From Lachnospiraceae bacterium (GTDB lineage: Bacteria > Bacillota > Clostridia > Lachnospirales > Lachnospiraceae): a stretch of 50,891 bases of DNA. Both the position numbers and the translations under genes were made by a program. Location: the NCBI GenBank assembly GCA_021199495.1, contig JAJQHY010000095.1, forward strand, positions 1 through 50,891, in the 5' to 3' direction. Positions 17,092 through 25,346 of the stretch are shown piece by piece (within the stretch, counting starts at the first letter, position 1; the number at the start of each line of letters is the position of its first letter). A model generated the notes under the pieces. That model was not told where the DNA came from, searched no databases, and saw only the letters and a list, made by a program, of their open reading frames with translations.

Positions 17092-20000
17092 TCTGTCGAA
17101 TCAATCCTTCCACAATTCTGGTATAACGACCTGTGATAACAAGACTTGCCGTAGAGTCAATAAACTGTCCGATACTGCTGATTTTCTCCGGCGGCGCCGC
17201 GTAAAACACCTGAAATGCATTCGCCTCCAGATATTTCACCATCTGTTCAATTCGTTCTCTCGACAATGCCGAAAACGCCTCATCGATGAATGCCAACCGG
17301 GCACAACAGGTCTGTCTCGGATAATACTGCATGAGACTGGCCGCCAGAATAATAAAATAGGGCGTCTGTTTTTCTCCGTTACTGGCGGAGCCTTGTTTCT
17401 TTGATAAATCTGCGGTCACCTGTACGCTTCCCTGATTGCTGATAATTTCCATATCATAGGAAAAATATTTTCGGTAATCCGTATATTCTGTTTCGTCCTC
17501 TTCTTCAAGAATAACTCCCATAAATTCCTGGATATCATGCTCCATTTCCTCATCTTCTCTCATGGAACTCATATAAACTTCAGGCGAATCCATATAATCC
17601 TTCAATCTTCTGCAGATTCGAAAGAAAGCGGCACGGTCCGCCTTCTCCTTCATGACAAAACGATAGGTGTCATTTCCAAAAGGAAGCAGCTTTAACTCCC
17701 TGTTAATCGCCTCAATTTCCAGCTTCGCATCCATGACCGTCTCATTGATTTCCGCCACAAAATCATTCATAAACGCACTTTCCAGGCGCTTTGACTGCTC
17801 ATCCAGCTGTGCTCTCACCTGCTCAATCTTCACATTGGCTATATTGCGGTACTGCTCCCGGTAAAAAGGAATATAAGCCGGACCCCGCTGAAGCAGATCA
17901 ATTCCGGCAATTCTGCAATACTCCAACTGTGCGTTTTCCATGGAGCGCCTGCTTTCATCTGTTCTTTCTCTCTGGCGATCCACTGTGCTCTTTTTGATTA
18001 CCCTGATATCATCCTGACGCTTTCTCATTTTTTCATACTCTTCCAGCATCGGACGTTTCCATTCCAGATGTTTCAGGCATTCTTCCTCGTACAGCTGCTG
18101 CTGGCGATAAATTTCAGCAGCAAGCCCCTTCAGTAACTCATCGTTGTTTACAATCTGTTCCTTGCACGCTCCAATGTCAGCGCTGTTTGTGTCAGCACGC
18201 TCCCAAACTTCTTTATAATACTTTTTCGCTTTTTGCTGTTCCTCCAGAACCTTTGTGAAGTCCGGATTCTTTTCAACCTGTTCAATTTCCAGCTCAATCC
18301 TTCTGATTTCCTGTAATCTTTTATCCAGCTGTTCAGGCGCAGACAGCAGATATTGATCGGTTTTCCATTGGATTTCCTCAATCTGATCGGATTTTCTTTG
18401 AACAAATTCAAGCTTCATTCCAATAGCCAAAAGCAGTTCATTCAATTCCTTCTGCCTTTGTATCACCGCTGTTTTCTGTAGTTCAACCGCTCTTGATCCA
18501 AGACATGCCCTGGTCTCCTTCATGTTCATCAACGATACCGCATAACTCTTTGCCAGTGTTCCATCCCGCATCAGGCCCCCTTTAGGATGATCATGAAGTT
18601 CTCTCAGATCCCTGCACAGATGAATCCCATTCAACAGATAATTTGCATAGCGGCGTCCATAAACACTGGGAATCTCCAGTTGCTCTGCCGCGCTTCCCAT
18701 GGTGACGGAAGTGTCGGGAAGCTTATCTGTCAGCACAATAGTCACCGTCTGAATCTGATTCTCATGCAGAATTTCCAGTGCCTGATGACAATATTTTCCA
18801 TCCACTATAATATGATGTCGTTTATTTCCAAGGAAAGTTTCAATTGCCATCCGCCAGTTCTCATTTCTGATGTCCTGCACCAACTCGGCAAAAGTCCTGA
18901 CCTCTGTATGAATCCCCTGTTTTTCCAGCTCTTTAGAAATAAACTTCTTCGCTTCTGTGATCCTGACCGGCTCGATCAGACGATTAGACTCCAACTGTGC
19001 CAACTGCCCGGAAAGTTCCTCCTGCTCCTCAGAAAACCTGCCTTCCTCGTCCTCCAAATGCACTCTCTCATTCTGCAAAAGCTTCTTTTTTCTCTCTGCA
19101 AATGTACATAATCGTTGAAAAAGAGCACATTTTTTCTCCTCTGCATATCCTGTTTCCGCCAGATTCATCAAATATGCCCTGTCGACATCAGAATCGATCC
19201 CTTCTTCAAGCAGCCACAGCAGTTCTTCAGAAAGTTTTGTCTGCAGCTTTTTCAATTTTGCTGTTTCATTTTCATATTTTTCAACCTGAGATTCTAATTT
19301 CTGCTGACGGTTTTTCATCGAAGCAATGGTGGATTGCATTTCAGTAAAAAGAGAATTGGATTCTGCCGCCTGCAGTCGGGTTCGTGCATATTCCAGCTGT
19401 TCGGCGATATCCATCTTTTGCTGCTCCAATGACCGCAGACGCAGCTTCAATGTCTGCTGTCCGATCTCTGCCTGGTCTTTTTCCCGCTCCTTCCCTTTCA
19501 GTTCCTGATAAATCAACATCAATTCGCGAATCCCCAGCATCCTTACCATTTTTTCGTAATCCTGGGTCTTTTGTTCAATTTCCTCAAGCTTCTCTTTTCC
19601 ATTCTGAAGCTCCTGATAGGATTCTCTGAGCTTTTCAAAATGCTCTTTTTGTTCCCGGAGTTCCTTTAAGGAGTCCACCTTTCCAGGTTCCAGTACACAT
19701 TCCTGAATAAACTGGTCAATATTATTTTCAGGGTTAAACGCCATCATTTTTACCAGCTTTGCCCTATATTTTTTCACATCGCAGCGCAGTCCCAGCGCAC
19801 GTAAAATCTGTTCTGTACCTTTGTCTCTGCCCATAAAATCAGAGGATTTCATCGGTTCTCCCCTGAGAGCAAGTCGAAGTCGCGGTGTAACATAAAGATT
19901 TTTGCCTTCCGTCATGGAAAAATTAATATCCTGCAGACAGATATCTCTGCAGACAAACCAGTAAGACGAAACATCAGCTTCACTGTTTGATTCCATGCAT

Positions 20001-20353
20001 ACGGCAGCCACCAGAGACATATTCTCCACGGGCGACCAGAATTCCATGGCAATGTAACTCACCACCGCATCCTTTCGCAGATATCGGTCAGCCCCATTGC
20101 TCTTTGTATCTCCCCGCACATAGCCAAGTACTGTCCGGTCTCTGTCTTTTGCAGCCTTATTAAACTGCGTATTTCCCGTCAGAAGATATGTCATGGCATC
20201 CAAAATTGTGGATTTTCCGCTGCCGTTAACACCAGTAAACAGCATGGATCCCTCCAGTGACACAGTTTCATTCTGGAAGCGGGACCAGTTGACCATCAAA
20301 AGCTTCGTTGCCGTCTTTCTATTCATCTGACTCATCGTTTTCTTCCGCTCCAT
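17081..20353 (-). CDS. jetC: Wadjet protein JetC, SMC-like ATPase
   Basis: A 1090-residue SMC/MukB-like motor that extrudes DNA loops in the Wadjet complex. Walker A is GVNGSGKST (41-49). Two long coiled coils lie around a hinge near residues 480-600. The signature region SNGEKQTPYF and Walker B RLAFIDEAFSAL are near the C-terminus. The start overlaps the end of jetB: ATG 20353 follows GAGG, while a second ATG at 20335 is also possible. It needs the kleisin JetA and the KITE protein JetB, both directly upstream. Confidence 0.94.
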   Translation of the reverse strand: MERKKTMSQMNRKTATKLLMVNWSRFQNETVSLEGSMLFTGVNGSGKSTILDAMTYLLTGNTQFNKAAKDRDRTVLGYVRGDTKSNGADRYLRKDAVVSYIAMEFWSPVENMSLVAAVCMESNSEADVSSYWFVCRDICLQDINFSMTEGKNLYVTPRLRLALRGEPMKSSDFMGRDKGTEQILRALGLRCDVKKYRAKLVKMMAFNPENNIDQFIQECVLEPGKVDSLKELREQKEHFEKLRESYQELQNGKEKLEEIEQKTQDYEKMVRMLGIRELMLIYQELKGKEREKDQAEIGQQTLKLRLRSLEQQKMDIAEQLEYARTRLQAAESNSLFTEMQSTIASMKNRQQKLESQVEKYENETAKLKKLQTKLSEELLWLLEEGIDSDVDRAYLMNLAETGYAEEKKCALFQRLCTFAERKKKLLQNERVHLEDEEGRFSEEQEELSGQLAQLESNRLIEPVRITEAKKFISKELEKQGIHTEVRTFAELVQDIRNENWRMAIETFLGNKRHHIIVDGKYCHQALEILHENQIQTVTIVLTDKLPDTSVTMGSAAEQLEIPSVYGRRYANYLLNGIHLCRDLRELHDHPKGGLMRDGTLAKSYAVSLMNMKETRACLGSRAVELQKTAVIQRQKELNELLLAIGMKLEFVQRKSDQIEEIQWKTDQYLLSAPEQLDKRLQEIRRIELEIEQVEKNPDFTKVLEEQQKAKKYYKEVWERADTNSADIGACKEQIVNNDELLKGLAAEIYRQQQLYEEECLKHLEWKRPMLEEYEKMRKRQDDIRVIKKSTVDRQRERTDESRRSMENAQLEYCRIAGIDLLQRGPAYIPFYREQYRNIANVKIEQVRAQLDEQSKRLESAFMNDFVAEINETVMDAKLEIEAINRELKLLPFGNDTYRFVMKEKADRAAFFRICRRLKDYMDSPEVYMSSMREDEEMEHDIQEFMGVILEEEDETEYTDYRKYFSYDMEIISNQGSVQVTADLSKKQGSASNGEKQTPYFIILAASLMQYYPRQTCCARLAFIDEAFSALSRERIEQMVKYLEANAFQVFYAAPPEKISSIGQFIDSTASLVITGRYTRIVEGLIRQNEI

Positions 20354-20981
20354 CGTCTTCCTCCTGGTATTCCTGTCCCCGTTTATCTTTCATTCTCCGA
20401 TTAGCGTTATCCACAAACCGGACAAACTCATTTCCCTCTAATACAAACTGAAGGGACGGATACAAACGGATCAGACACTCCGCTTCTCCCACATTTCCCT
20501 GAACATCTATCAGGCAAAAACGCTCAAATAACGCCAGTATCTGTATCATTGAAGTTTTGTCAATCGGGTCTTTTAATCCGTATTTTTCCAGTTCATATTT
20601 CAGATCCACTACAGATACCACAATGGATCGTGCAAGGCTCCCAGCGCGGATACGATCCACATACAATGTCCAGAGTGCACACAACACAAGGCTCTCCGCC
20701 TTTTTCAGAACCAGATGATTGGTCTGTATTCTCCCATTCTCGGATACATCTGCGCAGTTGCACAGCATGGCAACTCCATTGTCACGATCCACCATCACGT
20801 CAAATCCAATATATCCAAAATATCTGGAAAAAGGTTCCGGCCTTTTGGAAATAAAGAAATACGCTCTCTTGCTTTCCTCATCCTTATCACGCACGATGAA
20901 AGTTTGTTTCAGCAGTCTCCGGCAAATTCTCTGAAACTGTTCCTTTTCAGATGATGTGTAACTGTCCCAATATTCCTGCAT
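20319..20981 (-). CDS. jetB: Wadjet protein JetB, DUF4194 (KITE/MukE-like)
   Basis: A 220-residue winged-helix dimer subunit of the DUF4194 family, comparable to MukE, that bridges kleisin JetA and the JetC heads. The central part (about 85-165) is the conserved domain. The C-terminus is a highly acidic, Glu/Asp-rich tail of about 25 residues that overlaps the jetC start by 35 bases. Its ATG directly touches the jetA stop codon, with AAGGAAG in front, so the genes are tightly coupled. Confidence 0.9.
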   Translation of the reverse strand: MQEYWDSYTSSEKEQFQRICRRLLKQTFIVRDKDEESKRAYFFISKRPEPFSRYFGYIGFDVMVDRDNGVAMLCNCADVSENGRIQTNHLVLKKAESLVLCALWTLYVDRIRAGSLARSIVVSVVDLKYELEKYGLKDPIDKTSMIQILALFERFCLIDVQGNVGEAECLIRLYPSLQFVLEGNEFVRFVDNANRRMKDKRGQEYQEEDDGAEENDESDE

Positions 20982-22385
20982 CTACCTGTCTTCCTTTCTG
21001 ATAATGAAATTACGCAGAAGCATCTCATCTGTCTCCCTGTAGCCCTCCTGCGGTTCGACAACATACCCATTCTCCCCACTGTATGCTACTGCTGACAGAC
21101 TTGCCAGAATATCTCTTTTACTGCTGATGGGAATATGCGTACTCTCAACAAACCCCCGTTCCCCCATCAGCTGTTCAACATAGGCCTTCATTTTCTCCTT
21201 GGAATAAGGATTATAAGCTTCCTTTTTCTGTGCCCGTCTTGCTTCCTCAAGCTGCTCCTCTGTCAGTTCCTCAATTTTCGCGACAGTTGTTTCCCGAATC
21301 TGCCGCTGTTTTCTCGGATACCGAAGCGATGCCAGATCTATAAACTCAGACTTGTCCAGTAAAAAAAGTCCGTTCATATCCTGTGGCATATCCTCTTTCA
21401 TCCCTACATCCTGCATTTCTTCTATGATGTAGCGGATAGTGTTCTCCACAGAGCCCCTAATATCAGTCCCCCTGTTATATATAAAACGCATTCTTCCCAC
21501 GGCCACATGCAGATATATATTGATTTTGTGTTTAATATCCTTCATAATCCGGTCATAATCGTCTGTCAGGAATCTGTTTGTCGCCTGAATAAGCGCATAA
21601 ACCGTCTCTTCAGCTTCCTGTTCGGGAATATTCTCCTCTACCGCACAACCAATAATTAACAGCTCTCTGCTGTCACGATCTGACCACAGCCGTTCCATCT
21701 GTTTGCGTATAATTCCTCTGTACACATGAATATTCTGTTGTTTTGTCAACCGGGTATATTCTTTAATAAAACTTCCTTCGCAATATTCAATAATGTTCTC
21801 TGTCAGGCTCTCAAATGTCCCTTCATTCACCATTCGCTCTATAATTTTTCGGATGAAAGTATCCAGCCGTTTCAAAGCTTTGGACAACATTTTCGCATTT
21901 CTGTGGATAAGTAACAAGACATCTATATAGGGGTCGTTTTTCCACATTTCTTCATTTTGCAGGGTATTATAAATCGTATAAATATAACCGGAAAACTCCT
22001 CTTTTTCCGGTTTCTTTAACTCTGCCAGAAACTCCGCCAGCCTGATCCCCTCCTCAGTCATGACAATATGCTTTTCATAGGTCATATCGTCTGCTTCTTC
22101 TTCCAGCCATCCTATATCCCGATCCGACAGTTTCCGAATGATAGAATTGGCCATTTCATTATAGTTTTTAAACTCTGAAGCTGTTTCAGCTTCCAGGCTG
22201 AGGTGATTTTCCATCAGATACGCCGCCAGTGCGTCACGCACTCTGGTTCTGGGAAGCCTGTAGGAAATTTCCCTGTCATATTCATCATAGATTACCTGCA
22301 GACAGTCTGCGTAAATTCGATGATTGCTGCCGCTTGCGAGATAGTTAAAAAATCCAACCGGTATGACATCAAATAGGTTACCCAT
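20982..22385 (-). CDS. jetA: Wadjet protein JetA, kleisin (DUF5716-like)
   Basis: A 467-residue kleisin/MukF-like subunit. The N-terminal MGNLFDVIPVGFFNYLAS is the usual beginning of the Clostridial JetA (DUF5716) group, with helical segments throughout and a C-terminal winged-helix region. I start at ATG 22385 after AGGAGGAG, not at the longer 22475 frame. The JetA type suggests Wadjet type III, stated with moderate confidence from memory of the classification. It lies 101 bases after the PIN gene with no clear promoter between. Confidence 0.88.
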   Translation of the reverse strand: MGNLFDVIPVGFFNYLASGSNHRIYADCLQVIYDEYDREISYRLPRTRVRDALAAYLMENHLSLEAETASEFKNYNEMANSIIRKLSDRDIGWLEEEADDMTYEKHIVMTEEGIRLAEFLAELKKPEKEEFSGYIYTIYNTLQNEEMWKNDPYIDVLLLIHRNAKMLSKALKRLDTFIRKIIERMVNEGTFESLTENIIEYCEGSFIKEYTRLTKQQNIHVYRGIIRKQMERLWSDRDSRELLIIGCAVEENIPEQEAEETVYALIQATNRFLTDDYDRIMKDIKHKINIYLHVAVGRMRFIYNRGTDIRGSVENTIRYIIEEMQDVGMKEDMPQDMNGLFLLDKSEFIDLASLRYPRKQRQIRETTVAKIEELTEEQLEEARRAQKKEAYNPYSKEKMKAYVEQLMGERGFVESTHIPISSKRDILASLSAVAYSGENGYVVEPQEGYRETDEMLLRNFIIRKEDR

Positions 22386-22486
22386 AGAATCCGCTCCTCC
22401 TACTGCTTTGCGGCCATAATATCGTTCGTTGTCTTCGCTTCGTTTCGAGCCAACCGCACAGGACAAATGCCCCACCCTGATACATC

Positions 22487-23146
22487 TCAGTAAATAAGTG
22501 TTCTAAGTATTTGCATACGTGTTTTTACATTTATGCCATTTTCATGAATATATTTTTGAATCCACTGCCTGTCCTCTTCGCACCAGGGTTCTTTGAAAAA
22601 TCGTCTAATAAATTTTACTACCTGGCTTTTCAATGCCCAGTTTAAACCCGATGCATTATTAATTGAATTGAAATCTCTTAAAGTTTGGCTTTCGTCTGCT
22701 TTCCCAATTAGGAACCGCAAAATCAGAATATCAGCAAATGTAAGCGGCATAACATCATCTTCAAACTGAAGCAATGACATATAAGGACCACCCTGCTTCG
22801 TATCATCTGTCACGATTGCATATGCACCCAGAGTTTGTGCCAGCGAAATCGCATATACTTCTCCCAAATCTCCCGCAGAATACAACATCCTGTTGTCAAG
22901 AACATTGTTTTCAAATATCTTGTAAACTGTCAAGTCTTTTAACCTTTGATCTGTATACAACTCTATTCTGCCTGCTGCAATGTCCTTATCAACCTCGTCC
23001 AGCACGCCCTGTCCGTGATGCTCCAATTCTACGCTGCGTATTTGTTCATAAATGAAGACACCTTCCTCGAAGAAATCAAAAAGAATATTTTGAAGTCCCG
23101 CCCTGTAAAAATGGATAATCGCGTTTGTGTCTAAAGAGGCTCTCAA
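22487..23146 (-). CDS. PIN-domain ribonuclease-like protein
   Basis: A 219-residue protein with a PIN fold. The acidic residues are at SLDTNAII (Asp6), near VELEHHG, in GDLGEVYAISLA (about residue 92) and in VTDDTK. PIN proteins are metal-dependent RNases, often toxins. A C-terminal helical extension of about 60 residues is beyond the minimal fold. The start is TTG at 23146, overlapping the stop of the ImmA gene (TTGA) after GGGGGATTGGAAGA, so it is translated by coupling. There is no small antitoxin next to it; the XRE and ImmA genes are the likely partners. Confidence 0.82.
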   Translation of the reverse strand: MRASLDTNAIIHFYRAGLQNILFDFFEEGVFIYEQIRSVELEHHGQGVLDEVDKDIAAGRIELYTDQRLKDLTVYKIFENNVLDNRMLYSAGDLGEVYAISLAQTLGAYAIVTDDTKQGGPYMSLLQFEDDVMPLTFADILILRFLIGKADESQTLRDFNSINNASGLNWALKSQVVKFIRRFFKEPWCEEDRQWIQKYIHENGINVKTRMQILRTLIY

Positions 23147-23961
23147 TCTTCCAATCCCCCTATTAAAGCGTCAAGTTCTTCTTCATCTGCTTCATGTCTG
23201 ACCAACCTGTCACTGATGTCATCCAGGGTCAATTGATAATAACCCAGCGCCTTTTCCAATGTTTGCAGTGGAATCACATTATGATTATAATTATAAATTA
23301 CATAATCAATGTACTCAAACGGGATGTATATTTCTTTACACGGAATATTAAGTCTGGCGTTTCCACCTACACTTTTCAGCAGATTGCCAACCCTCTTCTC
23401 AATTCGTTCATTATCCAATTGAATCCTCTGTTTATTATCTATTCTGCCAAGATTCTCAAGACGATTTAGTGCCGTATCAAAACTAACACTGAACTCGGAC
23501 ATCATTCTAGCAATATCCATCGCAGACAGTCCATTTTGCTCAAAATCAGATATTTCCAGATCAAGAAATCTGTCCACGTCATCAGCAGGCATCAACAAAC
23601 AGGCCGCAAAATAATTTGCCTCCTGTTCCCGCTCATCCATGTTTTTTCCTGTTATCGTCATGCGATTATCAATAAAAGAACTACTGCCCTCCATATGAAG
23701 TATTACATGGCCTATTTCGTGCGCCAGTGTAAAAATTTCTCTTGACAGTCTGCTGCAGGTATTGGTGAAAATAATGGTATCCTGCTCTTTTTTCATTGCA
23801 AAACCAAGATCCGCATTTTCTCCAAGGGGATAACGAATTAATTTATAACCCATTCGTTCACAATCTTTAAAAAGATCGAGAATGCCGTATCGACTAATCT
23901 TACATTTCCCACGAAACAAATCTGCGGTTCTTCGAAGCTCCTTTTTTCGTAAATCCTGCAT
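23143..23961 (-). CDS. ImmA/IrrE family metallo-endopeptidase
   Basis: A 272-residue zinc protease of the M78 family. The motif HEIGHVILH (His81, Glu82, His85) and the later REQEANYFA glutamate form the zinc site. Relatives such as ImmA of ICEBs1 and IrrE/DdrO proteases cut an XRE repressor upon DNA damage or a signal. Here an XRE gene is 17 bases upstream, the matching arrangement. The C-terminal ~120 residues are helical with unknown role. GGAGA lies 8 bases before the ATG. Confidence 0.9.
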   Translation of the reverse strand: MQDLRKKELRRTADLFRGKCKISRYGILDLFKDCERMGYKLIRYPLGENADLGFAMKKEQDTIIFTNTCSRLSREIFTLAHEIGHVILHMEGSSSFIDNRMTITGKNMDEREQEANYFAACLLMPADDVDRFLDLEISDFEQNGLSAMDIARMMSEFSVSFDTALNRLENLGRIDNKQRIQLDNERIEKRVGNLLKSVGGNARLNIPCKEIYIPFEYIDYVIYNYNHNVIPLQTLEKALGYYQLTLDDISDRLVRHEADEEELDALIGGLED

Positions 23962-23978
23962 GTCATAGCTCTCCTGTC

Positions 23979-24308
23979 CTACATTTTACTTTTCAGCTTG
24001 TTATACGCATGCTTATTTGCATAAAACAAATCCAGCATGGCAAAAATTGTGTCAGGAGATCCTCCTTCTTCTCCTATTCTGTATGCTATGGCAGGATCTT
24101 CTTCATCAAGCACTCTGGTAATGTCTCCCACCGTTACACCAAGCACTTCTGCCACTTTTGAAAGAATGTCCAGCGTGATACTGCCGACACCATTCTCAAT
24201 ACGTGCATATCTCTGTCTGCTCACCCCGATTCGGTCAGCAACCTGCTCCTGTGTGAAAGCTTTTGCTATTCTAAGCGCCTTAATGCGGCTTCCCAACAGC
24301 TCATTCAT
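23979..24308 (-). CDS. XRE family transcriptional regulator
   Basis: A 109-residue repressor. The helix-turn-helix is at about 8-60 (IGVSRQRYARIENG recognition part), followed by a helical tail that could be the cleavage/dimer region for the ImmA-type protease behind it. I choose ATG 24308, 7 bases after AGGAGG; the ATG two codons earlier sits too close to the binding site. A perfect 18-base palindrome lies just upstream of its promoter, so it probably regulates itself, and by extension the PIN and jet genes downstream. Confidence 0.88.
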   Translation of the reverse strand: MNELLGSRIKALRIAKAFTQEQVADRIGVSRQRYARIENGVGSITLDILSKVAEVLGVTVGDITRVLDEEDPAIAYRIGEEGGSPDTIFAMLDLFYANKHAYNKLKSKM

Positions 24309-24335
24309 ATGCATTCCTCCTTCTTTCGTATCCTT

Positions 24336-24410
24336 ATTGTATCATATACAATTAAAAAGTCAACATAAGATGTTATAAATTTATAACATTATTTTACATG
24401 TATGTTATAA
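24336..24410 (-). promoter_or_regulatory. Promoter and operators of the XRE-ImmA-PIN-Wadjet unit
   Basis: On the minus strand TTGACT (24358-24363) and TACAAT (24336-24341) are 16 bases apart. Directly upstream of the -35 lies a perfect 18-base palindrome, TGTTATAAATTTATAACA (24371-24388). A further half-site TGTTATAA is at 24403-24410. The arrangement suits binding of the XRE protein. Confidence 0.75.
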
Positions 24411-24465
24411 TTTTATTCCTTTTCTGAGATGAATGCAAATTACGCTTATTTTAATTTGAAATAGT

Positions 24466-24527
24466 CCAAAATAAAACAATACCCACTATACCTTCGATCT
24501 TTTCTTCATCTCGGGTATAATGGGTAT
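24466..24527 (-). terminator. Terminator of the microcompartment operon
   Basis: On the minus strand the arm at 24513-24527 pairs with 24479-24492 (ATACCCA and TATACC segments around one mismatch) across a 20-base loop, followed by TGTTTTATTTT. It lies about 60 bases after the PduT stop codon. Confidence 0.6.
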
Positions 24528-24586
24528 GGAAACCTTAGTACTTTAAAGCAAAGTCACGACAATGACATTCAAAAATAAATCGTAAC

Positions 24587-25135
24587 CTACAGAATTGCCC
24601 TGCACAGCTGCGCGTCCGGATGCGCAATCACGGAAGAATCCAGATACATGCCGTTAGGTGCGACAGCGTCTTTGGCACGGTCAATGGCGGCCTGAACAGC
24701 TGCCACCTCGCCAGTCAGGTAAAGGTAGGATTTGCCGCACATGCCCTTGGCGATACGCAACTCGATTAAGTCAACAATGGCTGTCTTGGCAGCCTCATCA
24801 GCGGCCACAATGATGGAAGCAGCATCGTAAGTCTCCAGAATGCCGAGAGCGATGATGTTTTCCACATGGGTGGTGCCGTAGATAGCCGGGAAGATACTCT
24901 CGTGCGGGTTGCCCAGTACGAAGCTGTCAATAAAATGCTCCTCCGCGATGGTCTTCGCCGCGTCCACGGCGCTGCGCACCGCACTTAAATCTCCTGTAAT
25001 CAGCGCGATGTATTTGCCGGGGCAGACCACCTGCGCCTCCAAAAGCTCCACCGCCGCGGTCTTGACCATGGTATCCGCCGCGGTCACGCCGGAGGAAACT
25101 GTCTTAAATTCAATCATTCCGATTGCTTTTGCCAT
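24587..25135 (-). CDS. pduT: Microcompartment shell protein PduT (tandem BMC domains)
   Basis: A 182-residue trimer-forming shell protein with two BMC domains (about 1-90 and 95-180), length as in PduT. Cys38 sits at the position of the PduT residue that holds a 4Fe-4S cluster in the central pore, so it may pass electrons through the shell, probably with PduS encoded upstream. The motif GNPHE at about 75 is also PduT-like. It is the last gene of the operon, separated from pduS by hairpin element A. Confidence 0.9.
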   Translation of the reverse strand: MAKAIGMIEFKTVSSGVTAADTMVKTAAVELLEAQVVCPGKYIALITGDLSAVRSAVDAAKTIAEEHFIDSFVLGNPHESIFPAIYGTTHVENIIALGILETYDAASIIVAADEAAKTAIVDLIELRIAKGMCGKSYLYLTGEVAAVQAAIDRAKDAVAPNGMYLDSSVIAHPDAQLCRAIL

Positions 25136-25198
25136 TTCAACCTACCTCTTTTGATTTCACTGTCCTGATCCAAATGTAATATTGCCATATAGAGTGGG

Positions 25199-25346
25199 AG
25201 TGTAAATAAACTGTCGAGCGATTTTTGTGCGATGGAGATGAGACTATTGATAATCGTGGAGGCCTCTGCTGAACACGATTATCATGCCCATAGGCTCATC
25301 GGAATACCCCGCACAGCATGAGCGAGGCAGTTTACTTATTATCCCA
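25199..25346. repeat. Stop-codon hairpin element, copy A
   Basis: A folded element between pduS and pduT. The base pairs the last codons and stop of pduS (right arm to 25346) with 25195-25216 imperfectly, sharing TAAACTG/CAGTTTA. Inside, GATGAG (25237-25242) pairs with CTCATC (25295-25300), CTAT with ATAG, and a perfect 11-bp stem (25248-25258/25274-25284) closes a 15-base loop containing GCCTCTGCTGAA. The same loop and layout, with different stem sequence, occur in copy B at 33875-34078. Confidence 0.75.

Noticed and set aside
25199-25346. Cobalamin or other known riboswitch in the pduS-pduT spacer
   Set aside because: None of the conserved cobalamin riboswitch boxes are present, and the element follows a stop codon with its basal stem in the coding end.
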